Part shown: piece by piece, positions 5,694 through 8,432 of the stretch
How the letters are laid out: each line of letters begins with the position of its first letter
Position numbering within the stretch: position 1 is the first letter of the stretch
NCBI GenBank assembly: GCA_946570335.1
Contig: CAMNYG010000041.1
Coordinates: forward strand, 1-8,432
DNA length: 8,432 bases
Reading direction: 5' to 3'
DNA from: an uncultured Dietzia sp.
GTDB lineage: Bacteria; Actinomycetota; Actinomycetes; Mycobacteriales; Mycobacteriaceae
The notes under the pieces: generated by a model
Database searches by the model: none
The model's input: the letters and a program-made list of their open reading frames with translations, nothing else
What the model was told of the DNA's origin: nothing
Program-made: the position numbers and the translations under genes

Positions 5694-5737
5694 TGATCAA
5701 CACCACTGCACTGACCGCTAATGGAAGGACTGTCTGA
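5693..5737 (+). other. 14-codon open frame bridging rplR and rpsE
   Basis: ATG 5693 overlaps the rplR stop (TGATG), and its own TGA (5735-5737) overlaps the rpsE ATG in the same TGATG form. The peptide would be [18 protein letters not shown] (5684-5687) is 5 nt before the ATG. The rpsE Shine-Dalgarno GGAAGGA (5723-5729) lies inside it. Codons such as ACT, GCA, GCT, AAT and AGG are unlike the strongly GC-biased neighbours, which argues against selection on the peptide. It may act as a coupling spacer or be a coincidence. Confidence 0.3.
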
Positions 5738-6387
5738 TGCCGGGACGTCAGCGTCGTGACGGCGGAAGCAACGGGCCCGCCGCAGACAACAAGAACACAG
5801 GCGACAACGTCCAGGGCCGCGACCGCGGCCGTGGTCGGGGCCGCGACGACCGTCGGGGACGCGACGAGGAGAAGTCGCAGTACATCGAGCGCGTCGTCAC
5901 CATCAACCGCGTCTCCAAGGTCGTGAAGGGTGGTCGTCGCTTCAGCTTCACCGCCCTCGTGATCCTCGGTGACGGCAACGGCATGGTCGGAGTCGGCTAC
6001 GGCAAGGCCAAGGAGGTGCCGGCGGCGATCCAGAAGGGTGCCGAGGAGGCCCGGAAGAACTTCTTCCGCGTCCCGCTCATCGGCTCCACGATCCCGCACC
6101 CCATCCAGGGTGAGGAGGCCGCCGGTGTCGTCATGCTCCGTCCGGCCTCGCCGGGTACCGGAGTCATCGCCGGTGGTGCGGCTCGTGCCGTGCTGGAGTG
6201 CGCCGGCGTCAACGACATCCTGTGCAAGTCGCTGGGGTCGGACAACGCCATCAACGTCGTGCACGCCACCGTGGCCGCGCTCAAGGGTCTGCATCGTCCG
6301 GAGGAGGTCGCGGCTCGCCGTGGACTTCCGATCGAGGACGTCGCGCCCGCGGGCATGCTCCGCGCTCGTGCCGGACAGGGGGCTTAG
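5737..6387 (+). CDS. rpsE: 30S ribosomal protein uS5 (S5)
   Basis: Encodes 216 residues. uS5 lies at the mRNA entry/decoding side of the 30S subunit, where mutations affect accuracy and spectinomycin resistance. The double-stranded-RNA-binding-like domain starts near residue 49 with [15 protein letters not shown], followed by the S5 signature [18 protein letters not shown] (65-82) and [14 protein letters not shown] (85-98). The C-terminal domain includes [17 protein letters not shown] (142-158) and [18 protein letters not shown] (166-183). The first 46 residues are a disordered, Arg/Gly/Asp-rich extension with [15 protein letters not shown] (31-45); such extensions are common in actinobacteria. 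ATG 5737 follows GGAAGGA (5723-5729) by 7 nt. The gap of 43 nt to rplR holds the 14-codon frame. The next gene starts 3 nt after the TAG stop. Confidence 0.98.
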   Translation: MPGRQRRDGGSNGPAADNKNTGDNVQGRDRGRGRGRDDRRGRDEEKSQYIERVVTINRVSKVVKGGRRFSFTALVILGDGNGMVGVGYGKAKEVPAAIQKGAEEARKNFFRVPLIGSTIPHPIQGEEAAGVVMLRPASPGTGVIAGGAARAVLECAGVNDILCKSLGSDNAINVVHATVAALKGLHRPEEVAARRGLPIEDVAPAGMLRARAGQGA

Positions 6388-6390
6388 ATC

Positions 6391-6573
6391 ATGGCCAACC
6401 TCAAGATCACCCAGGTCCGTGGGACCATCGGGACCAAGAAGAACCAGCGGGACTCCCTGCGTACGCTCGGCCTCAAGGGCATCCGGAAGTCGGTCGTGCG
6501 TGAGGACAACGCGCAGACCCGGGGTCTCATCAACGTCGTGAACCACCTCGTCGTGGTCGAAGAGACGGAGTGA
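6391..6573 (+). CDS. rpmD: 50S ribosomal protein uL30 (L30)
   Basis: Encodes 60 residues, the normal size of the short bacterial uL30, a small alpha/beta protein on the 50S surface. It starts [20 protein letters not shown], with the conserved [18 protein letters not shown] core and the C-terminal region [20 protein letters not shown] (6377-6382), inside the end of rpsE, lies 8 nt before ATG 6391. Its TGA (6571-6573) is embedded in GTGAGCATG at the start of rplO. The rpsE-rpmD-rplO order is the standard spc arrangement. Confidence 0.98.
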   Translation: MANLKITQVRGTIGTKKNQRDSLRTLGLKGIRKSVVREDNAQTRGLINVVNHLVVVEETE

Positions 6574-6575
6574 GC

Positions 6576-7022
6576 ATGACCATCAAGTTGCACCACCTGC
6601 GCCCGGCGCCCGGTGCCCACACCGACAAGACCCGTGTGGGTCGCGGTGAGGGCTCCAAGGGTAAGACCGCCGGTCGCGGCACCAAGGGCACCAAGGCCCG
6701 TAAGAACGTCCCCGCGGCGTTCGAGGGCGGCCAGATGCCGATCCACATGCGTCTTCCGAAGCTCAAGGGCTTCAAGAACCGCAACAAGGTCGTCTTCCAG
6801 GTCGTCAACGTGGCCGATATCCAGCGGCTGTTCCCCAACGGAGGCCAGGTCGGCGTCGCCGATCTCGTCGCCGCGGGCGCCGTTCGCAAGAACGAGCCGG
6901 TCAAGGTTCTCGGGGACGGAGAGATCTCCGTTTCCGTGACCGTGTCCGTCGACAAGGTTTCCGCATCGGCCAAGAGCAAGATCGAGGCCGCCGGCGGAAG
7001 CGTGTCGGAGGCCGGGGCCTGA
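6576..7022 (+). CDS. rplO: 50S ribosomal protein uL15 (L15)
   Basis: Encodes 148 residues, usual for uL15, a 23S rRNA-binding assembly protein with a long extended N-terminal arm. The arm holds the glycine/basic-rich [20 protein letters not shown] (19-38) and the conserved [20 protein letters not shown] (49-68). The globular domain follows, with [11 protein letters not shown] and [13 protein letters not shown] 6576 gives [11 protein letters not shown], as in mycobacterial homologues, and GGAG (6567-6570) lies 5 nt upstream. A GTG at 6570 in frame, overlapping the rpmD stop by four bases, would add two residues. A strong hairpin begins 32 nt after the stop, so it is probably the last gene of this transcript. 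Confidence 0.97.
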   Translation: MTIKLHHLRPAPGAHTDKTRVGRGEGSKGKTAGRGTKGTKARKNVPAAFEGGQMPIHMRLPKLKGFKNRNKVVFQVVNVADIQRLFPNGGQVGVADLVAAGAVRKNEPVKVLGDGEISVSVTVSVDKVSASAKSKIEAAGGSVSEAGA

Positions 7023-7054
7023 TTCCCCACCCGGTCCACACCAGGGCCGGCGAT

Positions 7055-7101
7055 GGGCGCAGGGGCCGGGTCCGAGAGTCTCGGATCCGGCCCCTGCGTT
7101 C
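7055..7101 (+). terminator. Strong terminator hairpin after rplO
   Basis: Bases 7058-7075 pair with 7081-7098 (18 pairs, one G-U, loop GAGTC); the symmetry extends inward and outward to 7055-7101 with further G-U pairs. It is followed by TTCGTCTT, a modest T-rich run. This is the best intrinsic terminator of the window and separates the ribosomal block from secY. Confidence 0.85.
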
Positions 7102-7105
7102 GTCT

Positions 7106-7114
7106 TGATAGAGT
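7106..7114 (+). promoter_or_regulatory. Extended -10 promoter candidate for secY
   Basis: TGATAGAGT is a TGn extended -10 followed by TAGAGT (7109-7114), fitting TAnnnT. It lies immediately downstream of the rplO terminator, and transcription would start near 7120. No good -35 is seen; the -35 position would fall in the terminator stem, which suits an extended -10 type. The resulting leader of about 100 nt contains GGCGG/CCGCC (7151-7166) and CGGCC-GTG-GGCCG (7188-7200) hairpins. Confidence 0.45.
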
Positions 7115-7219
7115 TTTCCCGTTGTGCGTTTCGGGGCCGCGACCGTTCACGGCGGAGCGCCCCGCCGCATCAGATCTCGACGACAGGCGGCCGTGGGCCG
7201 TCCATGACCAGGAGGACAT

Positions 7220-8432
7220 GTGCTCACCGCACTCGCGTCCGCGATCAAGGACAGTGACCTGAGGAAGAAGATATTCTTCACCCTCGGGATCATCATCCTG
7301 TACCGGATCGGCGCACAGATCCCGTCGCCCGGCGTCGACTACCCCAAGCTCCGTGGGCTGCTCGACACGGCGATGACCGGAGACAACGCGCAGCTGTACT
7401 CGCTGGTCAATCTGTTCTCGGGTGGTGCGCTCCTGCAGTTGTCGGTCTTCGCGATCGGCATCATGCCGTACATCACGGCGAGCATCATCGTGCAGTTGCT
7501 CACGGTTGTCATCCCGCACTTCGAGCAACTCAAGAAGGAAGGGCAGTCCGGCCAGGCCAAGATGACGCAGTACACGCGTTATCTCACGATCGCCCTGGCG
7601 ATTCTGCAGTCCGCCGGCATCGTCGCGCTCGCCGACCGTGGACAGCTTCTCGGGAACGGCCAGTCGGTTCTGATGGACAACGACATCCTCACCCTGGTCA
7701 CGATTGTGATCGTCATGACCGCCGGCGCCGCGCTGGTCATGTGGTTCGGTGAGCTGATCACCGACCGTGGTGTCGGCAACGGCATGTCCCTGCTGATCTT
7801 CGCCGGTATCGCCTCGCGCATCCCCGCCGAGGGCGTGAACATCTACCAGAACTCGTCGACCATGAAGTTCGCGGCAGTGATGTTCGCGGTCGTGCTGATT
7901 GTCGTCGCCGTGGTCTTCGTCGAGCAGGGTCAGCGTCGCATCCCGGTCCAGTACGCCAAGCGCATGGTCGGACGCCGGCAGTACGGCGGCACCTCCACCT
8001 ACCTCCCGCTCAAGGTCAACCAGGCCGGCGTCATCCCGGTCATCTTCGCGTCCTCGTTGATGTACGTCCCGATCCTCATCACCCAGCTCATCGAGGGGCC
8101 GGAGGGGGCCGGAGACGGCTTCTGGCAACGCTATGTGATGCAGTACCTGCAGAACCCCTCGAGCTGGGGCTACATCGTTCTGTACTTCGCACTGATCATC
8201 TTCTTCTCGTACTTCTATGTCGCCATCCAGTTCGACCCCATGGAGCAGGCGGAGAACATGAAGAAGTACGGCGGCTTCATCCCGGGCATCCGTCCGGGAC
8301 GTCCGACCGCCGAGTACCTGGGCTACGTGCTCAACCGCATCCTTCTGTTCGGTTCGCTGTACCTCGGCCTGATCGCCGTGCTCCCGAACATCTTCCTGGA
8401 CATGGGCAGCGGGGGTGGAGATCTCCAGAACA
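7220..8432 (+). CDS. secY: Protein translocase subunit SecY, 3' end beyond window
   Basis: 404 codons are present without a stop. The family is about 430-440 residues long, so only the last transmembrane helix and tail are missing. SecY forms the membrane channel of SecYEG, which exports unfolded pre-proteins with SecA and inserts membrane proteins with SRP. Visible features are the amphipathic N-terminus (LRKKIFFTLGI), TM1 about 18-34, the plug/TM2 region NLFSGGALLQLSVFAIGIMPYI (about 66-84), the cytosolic loop GQRRIPVQYAKRMVGRR (from about residue 237), and the C5 loop PGIRPGRPT with Arg358, equivalent to the essential E. coli Arg357. GTG 7220 is the start: AGGAGG (7210-7215) lies 4 nt upstream and MLTALASAIKDSDLRKK matches relatives. 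ATG 7218 overlaps it in another frame. It has its own promoter candidate. Confidence 0.98.
   Translation, partial: MLTALASAIKDSDLRKKIFFTLGIIILYRIGAQIPSPGVDYPKLRGLLDTAMTGDNAQLYSLVNLFSGGALLQLSVFAIGIMPYITASIIVQLLTVVIPHFEQLKKEGQSGQAKMTQYTRYLTIALAILQSAGIVALADRGQLLGNGQSVLMDNDILTLVTIVIVMTAGAALVMWFGELITDRGVGNGMSLLIFAGIASRIPAEGVNIYQNSSTMKFAAVMFAVVLIVVAVVFVEQGQRRIPVQYAKRMVGRRQYGGTSTYLPLKVNQAGVIPVIFASSLMYVPILITQLIEGPEGAGDGFWQRYVMQYLQNPSSWGYIVLYFALIIFFSYFYVAIQFDPMEQAENMKKYGGFIPGIRPGRPTAEYLGYVLNRILLFGSLYLGLIAVLPNIFLDMGSGGGDLQN

Noticed and set aside
5461..6546. Minus-strand open frame of 361 codons across rplR and rpsE
   Set aside because: Antisense to well-identified ribosomal genes, with low-complexity His/Asp/Arg content and no family resemblance.
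6530..8128. Minus-strand open frame of 532 codons across rplO and secY
   Set aside because: It is antisense to two certain genes and crosses the terminator; its composition is the usual complement-strand artefact.
1..8432. Mobile element, CRISPR, tRNA, toxin-antitoxin or defence system
   Set aside because: No terminal inverted repeats with transposase, no regularly spaced repeats, no cloverleaf seen, and all sizeable genes are identified.

Overview
The window is GC-rich actinobacterial chromosome covering the 3' half of the S10 ribosomal-protein cluster and most of the spc cluster, all on the + strand. In order: rpsC (3' end only), rplP, rpmC, rpsQ, a secreted mycolyltransferase-type esterase, rplN, rplX, rplE, rpsH, rplF, rplR, rpsE, rpmD, rplO and secY (5' part only). 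The ribosomal proteins read like those of mycolate-producing Actinobacteria (Mycobacteriales: Mycobacterium, Rhodococcus, Dietzia, Corynebacterium). An antigen-85-like mycolyltransferase in the middle supports that order. A Dietzia- or Corynebacterium-like genome would fit the absence of rpsN between rplE and rpsH, but the genus cannot be fixed by reading alone.

The layout falls into four blocks. (1) 1-1054: rpsC-rplP-rpmC-rpsQ, tightly packed with overlapping stop/start codons and closed by a perfect 19-bp hairpin at 1072-1114. (2) 1239-2669: the mycolyltransferase gene, with its own leader, an AGGAG site and a Sec-type signal peptide. (3) 2677-7022: a promoter-like sequence and a structured leader lead into rplN-rplX-rplE. 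A 273-nt gap with three consecutive hairpins follows, at the place where rpsN often sits. Then come rpsH-rplF-rplR-rpsE-rpmD-rplO, ending in a strong terminator hairpin at 7055-7101. (4) 7106-8432: an extended -10 promoter candidate, a leader of about 100 nt, and secY running off the window.

The ribosomal genes supply 50S proteins uL16, uL29, uL14, uL24, uL5, uL6, uL18, uL30 and uL15, and 30S proteins uS3, uS17, uS8 and uS5. SecY is the channel through which Sec-dependent exports, such as the mycolyltransferase pre-protein, leave the cytoplasm. Junctions are mostly translationally coupled. A GTGAnCATG junction occurs three times, and a 14-codon open frame exactly bridges rplR and rpsE.

I see no mobile element, CRISPR array, tRNA, rRNA or defence-type system. 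No intergenic stretch exceeds 300 bases; the gaps of 273, 197, 184 and 145 nt are described in the features. What is worth a second look is regulatory: the inserted cell-envelope gene, the hairpin-filled gap replacing rpsN, the rplN leader, and the small or decoy frames at rpsE, rpsH and secY starts.
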